Source: Aquirickettsia sp965229725
Lineage (GTDB): Bacteria > Pseudomonadota > Alphaproteobacteria > Rickettsiales > Midichloriaceae
Assembly: GCA_965229725.1 (NCBI GenBank)
Contig: OZ245923.1
Coordinates: 124,001 to 188,000 of the forward strand
Reading direction: 5' to 3'
Length of the DNA stretch: 64,000 nt
This document shows, piece after piece, positions 26,439-35,651 of this stretch (positions within the stretch are counted from its first letter, which is position 1; every line of letters begins with the position of its first letter). A program made the translations under genes and the position numbers. The notes beneath the pieces are model-generated. The model saw only the letters and a list, made by a program, of their open reading frames with translations, was not told the origin of the DNA and ran no database searches.

Positions 26439-28535
26439 TTATACCATTGAACCTCTCAAGATATCTGCTTTAAAGTTGCTTTCTAAAACTCCGAACTGAG
26501 CTTTATCAAATATTTCTAATAGAGTTGCAATTGAATCATCAAAAGTCTGCTTCACAATATCACTTGCATGTTCATCAGCAATGGGTACTAGCGATGCATC
26601 ACTATATACATTAAAAAATCTAAAGCTAGATTCTCCACTTTGTCTAAAGCCTAAATAATCACCACTCCCTCTTATCTCCAAATCCTTTTCTGCAATTTCA
26701 AATCCATCACCAACACTGGTTAGTATGCTCAGTCTTTTTCTAGAATCCAGACTTAATTTTGTTCCGTAAAGTAATACACAATATGATTTAAGAGTTCCTC
26801 TGCCCACTCTACCTCTTAACTGATGCAATTGAGATAAACCAAATCTTTCTGCGTTTTCAATTACCATAACTGTAGCTTCAGGAACATCTACACCAACTTC
26901 AATCACTGTCGTTGAAACTAAAACTAGCTTCTCTCCATTTTTGAATTTTTGCATTATTTGATCTCTCTCTTCAACATTCATCTTGCCGTGTATCATAGCA
27001 ACATTATCCCCTAACTTTTCCTGCAAGATCTTAAAACTATTTTCAACATAGGATAATTGTAATTTTTCTGACTCTTCTATTAAAGGGCATACCCAATATA
27101 CCCTTTCTCCTCTACTCATCACCACCTCTATCCTTTCCATTAAATCATTAATTTTAGATTTTGGTAGCATACTAGTGACTATTGGAACATTTGATTTTGG
27201 CTTTTGCTTGATGATACTAACATCCATATCGCCATAATTTAGCATACTAATAGTCCTCGGTATAGGCGTAGCAGATAGCATTAACAAATCCACATCATCG
27301 CCTTTTTGCATAAGATCTAACCTTTGTTTAACACCGAATCTATGTTGCTCATCAATTATCACCAGGCCTAAATTTTTAAATATTACCTTTTCCTGGAATA
27401 AGGCATGAGTTCCTATAACTAAATCAACTTTATCGTTTTCTAAATTTTCTAAAACCTCTTTTTTTTCTGAAGACTTCAAGCTTCCAACTAAAAATCCAAC
27501 TTCAATGCCCATTTGTTTTGTATAGCTAATAATATTCCTATAATGTTGCTGCGCTAAAATTTCTGTTGGCACCATGAATGCAACTTGCTTCTTTGCCTCA
27601 ATAGCATTTAATGCAGCACATATAGCCACAAAAGTTTTGCCACATCCAACATCTCCCATAAGCAATCTTAGCATTTTCTTTTTTGCCAATTGATCTTGTG
27701 AAATGGAATCAACTGCTAACCGTTGCTCTTTAGTTAATTCAAACGCCAATTTATCTAAAAAATCTTTAACCAATTTACCAGAAAATTCTATAGGATTTTT
27801 TGATTCACTTTGAAGTTTTTTTCTTAAAATTTTAAGACATATTTGATTTGCTAATAATTCGTCAAAAGCAATCCTTGATTTAGCACTTTTCAAATCTTCA
27901 GAATCACTATTTTTTGGAAAATGCAAAATATTTAATGATTCCACAAAACCCCTCCATCCTTGTCCTTCTAATAAATTATTAGGTAACCACTCTTCACATT
28001 GAGGCACATCATTTAAAATCCTTCTTACTAAGTATGAAATCAATTTTGATGTTAATCCTTGAACCTTTGGATAGACTGTTTCTAATTTAGAAATTTTAAA
28101 TTTTTCATTAGATCTAACTACTATATCAGGATGTACAATTACAAAACTTCCACTTTGAATTGTCACTTTTCCACTAATAATAATATTGTTCCCAACAATA
28201 AAATTTTGTTTAATATAGGGCGGAATTTTATTGAAATAAACCAATTCGATAAAGCCAGATGCATTTTTACATAATACCTTGCTAGGTGATTTATATCGAA
28301 AATTATTTTTTATATTTACCTCAAAAATCTCTACCTCAAGTGTGACTAAATCCTCATTCTTAATTTCATAAATATTAGGTGAATAACTTCTATCAATATA
28401 ACCACTAGGTAAGTGAAATAATAAATCTTTGAATTTTCGCACTCCAAGCTTAGTAAAAAGCTTAGCTCTTCCATCACCAACATCCATTAATTTGGATATA
28501 TCCTGAGATAAATACCTTATAAAACCACTTTTCAT
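26439..28535 (-). CDS. recG: ATP-dependent DNA helicase RecG
   Basis: RecG reverses stalled replication forks and branch-migrates Holliday junctions. The 698 residues hold the N-terminal wedge/OB-fold (residues about 60-150), helicase motif I LLMGDVGCGKTFVA, motif II IIDEQHRFGV, motif III SATPIPRT, motif V VSTTVIEVGVDVPEATVMV and motif VI QLHQLRGRVGRG, then EKDLEIRGSGDYLGFRQSG. Length is normal. It lies two bases after uvrB on the same strand, so two repair genes are co-transcribed. Confidence 0.98.
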   Translation of the reverse strand: MKSGFIRYLSQDISKLMDVGDGRAKLFTKLGVRKFKDLLFHLPSGYIDRSYSPNIYEIKNEDLVTLEVEIFEVNIKNNFRYKSPSKVLCKNASGFIELVYFNKIPPYIKQNFIVGNNIIISGKVTIQSGSFVIVHPDIVVRSNEKFKISKLETVYPKVQGLTSKLISYLVRRILNDVPQCEEWLPNNLLEGQGWRGFVESLNILHFPKNSDSEDLKSAKSRIAFDELLANQICLKILRKKLQSESKNPIEFSGKLVKDFLDKLAFELTKEQRLAVDSISQDQLAKKKMLRLLMGDVGCGKTFVAICAALNAIEAKKQVAFMVPTEILAQQHYRNIISYTKQMGIEVGFLVGSLKSSEKKEVLENLENDKVDLVIGTHALFQEKVIFKNLGLVIIDEQHRFGVKQRLDLMQKGDDVDLLMLSATPIPRTISMLNYGDMDVSIIKQKPKSNVPIVTSMLPKSKINDLMERIEVVMSRGERVYWVCPLIEESEKLQLSYVENSFKILQEKLGDNVAMIHGKMNVEERDQIMQKFKNGEKLVLVSTTVIEVGVDVPEATVMVIENAERFGLSQLHQLRGRVGRGTLKSYCVLLYGTKLSLDSRKRLSILTSVGDGFEIAEKDLEIRGSGDYLGFRQSGESSFRFFNVYSDASLVPIADEHASDIVKQTFDDSIATLLEIFDKAQFGVLESNFKADILRGSMV

Positions 28536-28537
28536 AT

Positions 28538-30517
28538 TTATGAAATAATTAATAAATTTTTTTGTAATTTATTTATTGTATTTCGTAATTTAGCAGCTTT
28601 TTCAAATTCTAAATTTTCTGCTGCATCAAGCATCTGCTTTTTTAATTTTTCAATATCATCTTCTATAATTTCCAAATCCAGTGCTTTTTTATCATTATTT
28701 TTATCTTTTAAATTTGCTGCAGCTAAATTTATAGAATTCATTAATTGTTTTTTAATTGTAGTTGGAACAATACCATTTTCTTCATTGTGTTTTTCTTGAA
28801 TTTTTCTTCTTCTAGAAGTTTCTAAAAGAGCCTTGTTTATTGAGTTAGTTATTTTATCAGCATATAAAATTACCCTACCTTCACTATTCCTTGCTGCACG
28901 TCCAATTGTTTGAATCAAAGAAGTTTCTGAACGTAAAAAACCCTCTTTATCAGCATCTAAAATACAAACCAATGAGCATTCTGGAATATCAAGTCCTTCT
29001 CTAAGCAAATTCACACCTACTAAAACATCATGCTTTCCTTCACGCAATTCCTGAATTATTTCCATCCTCTCTAACGTTTTGATATCTGAATGCATATACA
29101 CCGCCTTAACATTCACCCCATTTAGATAATCCGTTAAATCTTCTGACATTCTCTTCGTTAATGTTGTAACCAATACTCTTTTATTATTTTTAGCTAGAAT
29201 TTTACACTCGCCTATCAAATCATCCACTTGTGTTTCACAACTTCTTACCTCACATACTGGATCTAATAACCCCGTTGGTCTAATAATTTGTTCAATATAT
29301 TTGCCACCCGTATATGCCAATTCTCTTGGACTTGGAGTTGCTGACACAAAAATTGTTTGTGGACGCATTGAGTCCCATTCTTCATATTTTAACGGCCTAT
29401 TATCAAGTGCTGAGGGCAATCTAAACCCATGCTCCACAAGAGTTTTTTTTCTACCCCTGTCTCCATTATACATACCTCCAATTTGTGGTACTGAAACGTG
29501 ACTTTCATCAACAAAAAGTAGCGCATCACTTGGTAAATATTCAAATAAAGTTGGTGGTGCCTCTCCTTCATTTCGCCCAGATAAATATCTTGAATAATTT
29601 TCTATACCTTTACAGGAACCTGCCTCCAAAATCATTTCTAAATCAAAATTCGTCCGCTGAGCAATTCTTTGTGACTCTACAATTTTATCTAGAGATTTGA
29701 GTTCTTCCACTCGCTCACCAAGTTCATTTTGGATTAAACCTATCGCCTGCTCAAGGGTTGGTCTAGGCGTGACATAATGACTATTTGCAAATATAGTGAT
29801 TTCATCAAGCTTTTTGATTCTTTCTCCTGTTAAATAGTCAAATTCATAAATTTTTTCAACTTCATCATCCCAAAAAGTCACCCTCCAAGCTCTATCTTGA
29901 TAATGTGATGGAAATATATCCACACTCTGCCCCCTAATTCTAAAGCCACCTCTAACAAAATCCAAATCCATGCGCTTATACTGCAGCTCAATCAATTTTT
30001 GCATAATATCTCTGCGAGAATATTTTTTGCCTCGCTCTAATTTAAAAGACATCTGTAAATATAATTCAGGAGCACCCAAACCATAAATACAAGAAACTGA
30101 AGCGATAACTATCACATCTTTCTTTTCAAGCAATGCTCTAGTCGCAGAATGCCTAAGTAAGTCAATTTGCTCATTTATCTGAGCATCTTTTTCTATATAA
30201 CTATCTGACTGCGGTATATAGGCTTCTGGCTGATAATAATCATAATACGAAACAAAATATTCTACAGCATTATCTGGGAAAAAACTTTTCATTTCATTAT
30301 AAAGCTGTGCTGCTAATGTTTTATTGTGAGCCATAATAAGCGCTGGTCTTTGGCATCTTTGAATAATATTAGCCATCGAAAAAGTCTTGCCTGAACCAGT
30401 CACACCCAATAAAATCTGATTTCTACTACCTTTATTTATACCTTCAGTAAGTTTATCAACAGCTTGCACCTGATCACCCCCTAGGTCATATTCACTTTCA
30501 AGTTTAAATATTGTCAT
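28538..30517 (-). CDS. uvrB: Excinuclease ABC subunit B
   Basis: UvrB verifies DNA damage in nucleotide excision repair with UvrA and recruits UvrC. The 659-residue protein has Walker A LGVTGSGKTFSMAN, the beta-hairpin region FVSYYDYYQPEAYIPQSD, motif DESHVSVPQ, the C-terminal helicase motifs (LLREGLDIPECSLVCILDAD, QTIGRAARN) and a final UVR domain (LKKQMLDAAENLEFEKAAKL). It is the first gene of uvrB-recG, divergent from fliD with 63 bases between starts. Confidence 0.98.
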   Translation of the reverse strand: MTIFKLESEYDLGGDQVQAVDKLTEGINKGSRNQILLGVTGSGKTFSMANIIQRCQRPALIMAHNKTLAAQLYNEMKSFFPDNAVEYFVSYYDYYQPEAYIPQSDSYIEKDAQINEQIDLLRHSATRALLEKKDVIVIASVSCIYGLGAPELYLQMSFKLERGKKYSRRDIMQKLIELQYKRMDLDFVRGGFRIRGQSVDIFPSHYQDRAWRVTFWDDEVEKIYEFDYLTGERIKKLDEITIFANSHYVTPRPTLEQAIGLIQNELGERVEELKSLDKIVESQRIAQRTNFDLEMILEAGSCKGIENYSRYLSGRNEGEAPPTLFEYLPSDALLFVDESHVSVPQIGGMYNGDRGRKKTLVEHGFRLPSALDNRPLKYEEWDSMRPQTIFVSATPSPRELAYTGGKYIEQIIRPTGLLDPVCEVRSCETQVDDLIGECKILAKNNKRVLVTTLTKRMSEDLTDYLNGVNVKAVYMHSDIKTLERMEIIQELREGKHDVLVGVNLLREGLDIPECSLVCILDADKEGFLRSETSLIQTIGRAARNSEGRVILYADKITNSINKALLETSRRRKIQEKHNEENGIVPTTIKKQLMNSINLAAANLKDKNNDKKALDLEIIEDDIEKLKKQMLDAAENLEFEKAAKLRNTINKLQKNLLIIS

Positions 30518-30531
30518 TTGAAAAAATTATT

Positions 30532-30540
30532 TGGTATAAT
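30532..30540 (+). promoter_or_regulatory. Extended -10 promoter element upstream of fliD
   Basis: TGGTATAAT is a perfect extended -10 (TGnTATAAT) 41 bases before the fliD ATG, in the short divergent space between uvrB and fliD. No good -35 is at the right distance, which extended -10 promoters do not need. This is a sequence match only. Confidence 0.45.
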
Positions 30541-30580
30541 TATTGCTGTCATTAAATAAACGAATGTATGTGTTAAATCT

Positions 30581-33130
30581 ATGTTAGATTCAGTCAATAG
30601 TATCAAGGACGTCTTCAATCCACAAGAAAATACTTATCAGGCAAAAGCTATAAAGGAAGCAGAAAAACCACTAAAAAAAATACAAGATGAAATAAAAATT
30701 TCAAGCGGTATAATTTCTGGTTTAGGGCAATGGCGTACACATCTTGAAAATTTTGAATCTGATATTTCAGGCTTCACATATAACTTTTTAAGAAAAAACG
30801 GTGTTTTTGATAATAAAAAGGTTGTTGCTACTGAAGAATTAACAAAAAATTATGCAACTATAAAAGTTAAACCTGGTACAGTAAATCAGCAAATCCCTTT
30901 TGAAATTACGCAAATTGCAACAGGTCAGATACAGACGAGTAGGAAGCAATTTAATCCTGATGATACATTTGCTAAAGCAATTTCTGATAGCAATGTTGCT
31001 ACTGCGGGTAAAATAACTCTCACAGTTTTGGATAATGGTCAAAAAAGTGGGCGTGATAATCTTTCTTCAGGTAAATTTACAATTGGCAATAGTAAAGAAA
31101 TAGAAGTAAAAGATGCAGATACTCTTTTAGATATTGCTAAGAACATTAATAGAGTAACTAAAGAGGGAGGTGAAGAAAAAAATCCACATGTAATTGCAAG
31201 TGTAGAAAAAGATAACTCAGGAAATGAATATTTATGTATACGCTCTGATGAAAAACACCATGGTATACAAAATGAATTTACTATATCTGGTGCTGCGCTA
31301 AAAATTGGTTTTACGCCAAAAAATCAGCCAATAGAAGTCAAGTTTGATGATAAAATTACGGTAAGTGATTTTGTTGCAAAATTAAGAAACAATGCAAAAA
31401 AAGCTGATATTGAAGTTTTATATAACCCTCAACTCGATTCTTCTGGCAAACAAAAAGCAGGAACAATAGCTCTAAAATCATTACTTACTGGAACAGGCAA
31501 TGAGATTAAAGTAGATGCTCCCTTAGGAGTAAATTTTCAGCCTACAATTGAAGGAAAAAATGCCATAATAAAAATCGATGAGCAGGAAATTACATCAAAA
31601 ACCAATACAATTGAGGCCGATAACCTTTTAATTAACTTACTTAATGAGCCTCCTAAAGTTCATGGCAAAGATCAAATATTTAACCTTTCAGTACAAAATG
31701 ACACAGAAGGGTTAGTAGAAAAATTTGAAAATTTAGCAAAAAACTATAATGAACTTGCAAAATTTGTTGGAACAAATTCCCTGCGAGTTGAAGGAGAAGA
31801 AGTTCCTAAGGCAGCAGAAATTGCAGCATTATATAGCTACAAAGACCAGTTAAATTACATAAATGAGCATATATACAATGCCTTCAATAAACTTAATCAA
31901 TTTAATCGATATGGAGATGATACATCTCAATTTGGAATTAACATAAAAAAAACTGACTATACGCCTCCTCCTGGAAGAGCAGAAAATGGTGAAAAACAAA
32001 TCTATATGCCAGTAGAAATATACGAAATGAGTGTTGACAAAAATAAATTACAAAACGCTCTTGATGAAAATTTTGATCTATTCAAAGATATTGTTTCATA
32101 TAAATTTGACTCTACTGATGTGAATTTCAGATTAAATGATAATCATAAAGACGTAGATTTCGGCAAAAGTAATGTTAAAAATTTAGATTATTCTGTGGAT
32201 TACACAAAAATAGAATATTTTAACAATATTAGTAAAGGAGCTACTTCAGCCACAGATAAGATTAATGCTTCTCTATCTGAAAAAAAGTCTTTCATATTAA
32301 ATGATGTAAAGATCAATGTTGATGGAAACACGAGCTACTCATCCCTTGTTGATGAAATTAATAAATATTCATCACAAACTAATATCAAAGCTTATTTACT
32401 TGGAGATGATAAAATAACACCTGTAAATAACCCAACTGGATCAAATTTTAAAATTGCTTTAAGTGGTGTTGATGATAAAAACGTAGATGCTACTGACCTA
32501 AAAAAAATGCAAGATAATTTGAGATATTCTCTTACTTTAGCTGACCCTGAAAATACATTAGGTGGCATTTTTAAATCAGGGGCCAAAAATTTAGACGCTG
32601 ACACTACACATCCCTTAATTGGAGATAAAATCCCAACAATCACTCTATACGATACATCAAAAATAGTAACTGTAGCTGCAAATTTAGAGGATAATACAGG
32701 AGTAGAGCTATTATCATACTTTAAACTTGGTAACAATAATGAGCTTAAATCAGGAACAGTAAAAATACTTCCAACAACCATTGACCCAACTTCAGGTAAA
32801 AAACTAAATTTGGAAAATTTCGAAGTCTTTTATGTATCAGAAAATAATGGAAATAGCACAATATTCGCAAGACAAGGTATAGCAGATAGAATTAATAACG
32901 TGATAAATAGTTATACAAAATTAAATGGATCAATTGATAGATTTACAAGGATAGAAGAAAATGATAGAACTTATAAAAATCTTCAACTCAATTCTGAGAA
33001 AGCTACTTTTGCTAATAAAAAACAATCCATTGAAAGAGCACTCAACGGACTCAGAATGCAGGAGATGAAAACCAAGCAGTATGAAGAATTTTTGAAACAA
33101 ATGAATAATGCAGAAAAAGGAAGGAATTAA
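30581..33130 (+). CDS. fliD: Flagellar hook-associated protein 2 (filament cap), unusually long
   Basis: The 849-residue protein starts with MLDSVNSIKDVFNPQENTYQ, like the helical D0 region of FliD. Next come FliD_N-like features (IKVKPGTVNQQIPFEITQIA, TASRKQ-type text) and a C-terminal half ending in a coiled coil (residues about 800-849, NKKQSIERALNGLRMQEM...). FliD caps the growing filament and folds flagellin. Typical FliD proteins have 450-700 residues; the excess is in the middle, in Ser/Asn/Lys-rich beta domains that would face outward. The next gene overlaps its stop by one base (TAATG) and is FliS-like, which is the usual gene order. Assignment is from termini and context. Confidence 0.75.
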   Translation: MLDSVNSIKDVFNPQENTYQAKAIKEAEKPLKKIQDEIKISSGIISGLGQWRTHLENFESDISGFTYNFLRKNGVFDNKKVVATEELTKNYATIKVKPGTVNQQIPFEITQIATGQIQTSRKQFNPDDTFAKAISDSNVATAGKITLTVLDNGQKSGRDNLSSGKFTIGNSKEIEVKDADTLLDIAKNINRVTKEGGEEKNPHVIASVEKDNSGNEYLCIRSDEKHHGIQNEFTISGAALKIGFTPKNQPIEVKFDDKITVSDFVAKLRNNAKKADIEVLYNPQLDSSGKQKAGTIALKSLLTGTGNEIKVDAPLGVNFQPTIEGKNAIIKIDEQEITSKTNTIEADNLLINLLNEPPKVHGKDQIFNLSVQNDTEGLVEKFENLAKNYNELAKFVGTNSLRVEGEEVPKAAEIAALYSYKDQLNYINEHIYNAFNKLNQFNRYGDDTSQFGINIKKTDYTPPPGRAENGEKQIYMPVEIYEMSVDKNKLQNALDENFDLFKDIVSYKFDSTDVNFRLNDNHKDVDFGKSNVKNLDYSVDYTKIEYFNNISKGATSATDKINASLSEKKSFILNDVKINVDGNTSYSSLVDEINKYSSQTNIKAYLLGDDKITPVNNPTGSNFKIALSGVDDKNVDATDLKKMQDNLRYSLTLADPENTLGGIFKSGAKNLDADTTHPLIGDKIPTITLYDTSKIVTVAANLEDNTGVELLSYFKLGNNNELKSGTVKILPTTIDPTSGKKLNLENFEVFYVSENNGNSTIFARQGIADRINNVINSYTKLNGSIDRFTRIEENDRTYKNLQLNSEKATFANKKQSIERALNGLRMQEMKTKQYEEFLKQMNNAEKGRN

Positions 33131-33684
33131 TGAGTCATTCGTTATTTCTACTAAATGAAAAAAAAGTTACAAATCCAAAATCCACTGATGACCCTTCAAT
33201 AGCTAATGTAAAAAATAACAGCATTGCTCAAGAGTATAAAAGTGATATTGACATAATTACTACGTATAAAATATACATACAATCCATTGAAAAGGTTATG
33301 ACTTTATTAAAAGATGTAATGCATCTTTTAGATCAGCAAAAAATTGAGGAAGCTAACTATAATCGAGATATAGAAATTAAAAACTCTATTCATACTAAGA
33401 TTACCACCATTGAATCAATCATTAATGAATTTACAAAATTATTTAGTGTGATCAAGAATAGTGATTTAGAAAATATATATAATCATCTTTTTATGAAATT
33501 TAGTGGAATAGAAATTCAATTAAAGCTATATTTTATCAAACAGGATATCAAATACGCCCAAAGTTGCTTAAAGTTATGTGAATATTTACTTAAAATATTC
33601 ACAACTCTCGAGCAACAAGCAATAAATGATGAGTCATCAAAAAAGGTTGATTCACAATATCCACAAGATTATAAAAATATTTAA
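33130..33684 (+). CDS. FliS-like flagellin export chaperone (tentative)
   Basis: The 184-residue protein is nearly all helical and begins with a start codon overlapping the fliD stop. After a polar lead (1-35), four helices follow: YKIYIQSIEKVMTLLKDVMH, IHTKITTIESIINEF, LENIYNHLFMKFSGIEIQLK and KLCEYLLKIFTTLEQQAIN. The four-helix pattern, size and place just after fliD suggest FliS, which binds the flagellin C-terminus before export. Direct FliS motifs are weak. It could be another flagellar chaperone. Confidence 0.55.
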   Translation: MSHSLFLLNEKKVTNPKSTDDPSIANVKNNSIAQEYKSDIDIITTYKIYIQSIEKVMTLLKDVMHLLDQQKIEEANYNRDIEIKNSIHTKITTIESIINEFTKLFSVIKNSDLENIYNHLFMKFSGIEIQLKLYFIKQDIKYAQSCLKLCEYLLKIFTTLEQQAINDESSKKVDSQYPQDYKNI

Positions 33685-33716
33685 ACTTTGGAAAATAGTA
33701 TTTGCTATCAATTAAA

Positions 33717-34184
33717 ATGCTTTACGTAATAGGTATTGGAACTAATTTGGGCAATAAGATTGCTAATATTAAAAACGCTATAAAGCTTATTTCTGAGAAA
33801 CTAGATGTAATTAAAATTTCTAATCTATACAAATCTGAGGCTTTATTAAAACCCGAACATCCTAAAGAGTGGGATATCTCATTTTTAAACATGGCTTTAT
33901 TAATAAAATTTAATGCTGAACCTGAGGAATTATTAGAAATACTAAAACTAATTGAATTAAAAATGGGGAGAAATAAAAATTCTCCTACTTGGTCCCCTAG
34001 GGTAATTGATTTAGATATATTAATTGCAGAAAACTTAACAATTGATCTCTCAAATCTACAAATACCTCACATGGATTTTTTTAATAGAGACTTTGCCTTA
34101 ATACCAGCAGCAGAAATTGCTCCCGATATTATATATCAACAAAAAACTTTAAAAGAGCACTGCAAAAAATTTAAAAAAAATTAA
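33717..34184 (+). CDS. folK: HPPK: hydroxymethyldihydropterin pyrophosphokinase
   Basis: FolK transfers pyrophosphate from ATP to 6-hydroxymethyl-7,8-dihydropterin in folate synthesis. Diagnostic features: YVIGIGTNLGNKIANI at the start, SNLYKSEA, FLNMALLIKF and the metal/ATP signature WSPRVIDLDILI, followed by PHMDFFNRDFALIPAAEIAP. I prefer ATG 33717; a TTG at 33702 would add five residues. It lies 32 bases after the FliS-like gene. No other folate genes are in the window. Confidence 0.95.
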   Translation: MLYVIGIGTNLGNKIANIKNAIKLISEKLDVIKISNLYKSEALLKPEHPKEWDISFLNMALLIKFNAEPEELLEILKLIELKMGRNKNSPTWSPRVIDLDILIAENLTIDLSNLQIPHMDFFNRDFALIPAAEIAPDIIYQQKTLKEHCKKFKKN

Positions 34185-34259
34185 ATTAATAAATGATTGA
34201 TGTTAATTAATTAAAGTGGGTAAAATTAAATATAATTCACCAACGTGTATTCAATCGCC

Positions 34260-35645
34260 ATGATGAAAGAAACAATTAAAACAATTAATCCTGCTACGGA
34301 GCAAATAATTCATGAATACGAATATCATACAACATCTCAAATAAGAGAAATTATTGATTCTGTAGCTTTGGGGTACGAGGATTGGAAACAACAAAGTTTA
34401 AAAACTAGGTTAAATTTTATTTTTATATTATCTACTCAATTAGCAAAAAGAAAAAATGAATTAGCTCTAATTATAACTGAGGAAATGGGCAAACCAATTT
34501 CTCAATCAATTTCTGAAATTGATAAATGCATCTCTCTATGTGAATATTATATTAATAACTCAGAAAAATTTTTAAGACCAAATTATATTGAGACTAATGA
34601 TGGTACTAGCTATTATACATATACTCCTCTTGGTATAATATTTGGTATAATGCCTTGGAATTTCCCTGTTTGGCAAGTTATGAGATATGCAGTTCCTAAC
34701 TTAATCATAGGAAATAGTGTCTTATTAAAGCACTCATTAAATACCTCCGGAATATCATTAATGCTTGAAGAATTGTTTAAAGCATCATTACCAAAAAATT
34801 TATTTAGAAGCCTATTTATTAAAAATGAAACTGCTGAATTAATTATAAAAGATAGCAATGTTGCTGGAGTTACAATAACTGGAAGTAAGAGAGCTGGGGC
34901 TGATGTTGCAATGAAAGCTGGAGCTAATATTAAAAAAACTGTCCTAGAGCTTGGTGGTAATGATCCATATATAATATTAGATGATGCAAATTTAGATTTA
35001 GCAGTTGAAGAGTGTGTTAAATCAAGATTATTAAATACAGGGCAGGTTTGCATTGCTGCAAAAAGAATCATAATATGTGAATCTGTGAGATGTGAATTTG
35101 AAAAAAAATTGATTGCCTTAGTACAAAAATATCAGTATACGAATCCAAATTTACATGATTCAAAATTGGGACCACTAGCGCGAAAAGATATCAAAGATAA
35201 TTTACAGCACCAAGTTCAAAAAAGTTTAGATCAAGGTTCTAACTGTGTTTATAAAAGCACTATTCCTGAGGGAAACGGCTATCACTTCCCTGTAATAATT
35301 CTAAACCATGTCGATCAAAACAATATAGCGTTTAAAGAAGAATTATTTGGCCCGATATTTTGCATAACCTCTGTTAAAAATGAAAAGGAGGCAATAAAAT
35401 ATGCAAACATGTCTGAGTATGGGCTATCAGCAGTAGTTTTTACCCAGGATATAAAAAAAGGAGAAGATATTTGCTTAAACCAGTTAAATTTTGGTACTTG
35501 CAACTTGAATCAAATGGTCTCATCAAACCCAAAATTACCATTTGGAGGAGTTAAAAATTCAGGATACGGTAGGGAATTATCGGCAGCAGGCTTAAAGGAG
35601 TTCGCAAATCTGAAGACTATTAATATTAATAAAAGTTCCTACTAA
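34260..35645 (+). CDS. Succinate-semialdehyde dehydrogenase-like aldehyde dehydrogenase
   Basis: The enzyme belongs to the NAD(P)-dependent aldehyde dehydrogenase superfamily. Seen are TPLGIIFGIMPWNFPVWQVMR, the cofactor segment GVTITGSKRAGADVA, the general-base motif VLELGGNDPYII and the catalytic Cys in NTGQVCIAAKRIII; the C-terminus has FGGVKNSGYGRELS. Sequence details are closest to succinate-semialdehyde dehydrogenases (GabD/Sad), which feed succinate to the TCA cycle. ATG 34260 or 34263 is chosen over GTG 34245 because the homology begins at TINPATEQ. No GABA genes are adjacent, so the true substrate is uncertain. Confidence 0.88.
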   Translation: MMKETIKTINPATEQIIHEYEYHTTSQIREIIDSVALGYEDWKQQSLKTRLNFIFILSTQLAKRKNELALIITEEMGKPISQSISEIDKCISLCEYYINNSEKFLRPNYIETNDGTSYYTYTPLGIIFGIMPWNFPVWQVMRYAVPNLIIGNSVLLKHSLNTSGISLMLEELFKASLPKNLFRSLFIKNETAELIIKDSNVAGVTITGSKRAGADVAMKAGANIKKTVLELGGNDPYIILDDANLDLAVEECVKSRLLNTGQVCIAAKRIIICESVRCEFEKKLIALVQKYQYTNPNLHDSKLGPLARKDIKDNLQHQVQKSLDQGSNCVYKSTIPEGNGYHFPVIILNHVDQNNIAFKEELFGPIFCITSVKNEKEAIKYANMSEYGLSAVVFTQDIKKGEDICLNQLNFGTCNLNQMVSSNPKLPFGGVKNSGYGRELSAAGLKEFANLKTININKSSY

Positions 35646-35651
35646 AATACT

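Noticed and set aside
34613..35071. 152-codon open frame on the minus strand
   Set aside because: It lies fully inside the aldehyde dehydrogenase gene, has no recognisable protein text and mirrors the codon bias of the real gene.
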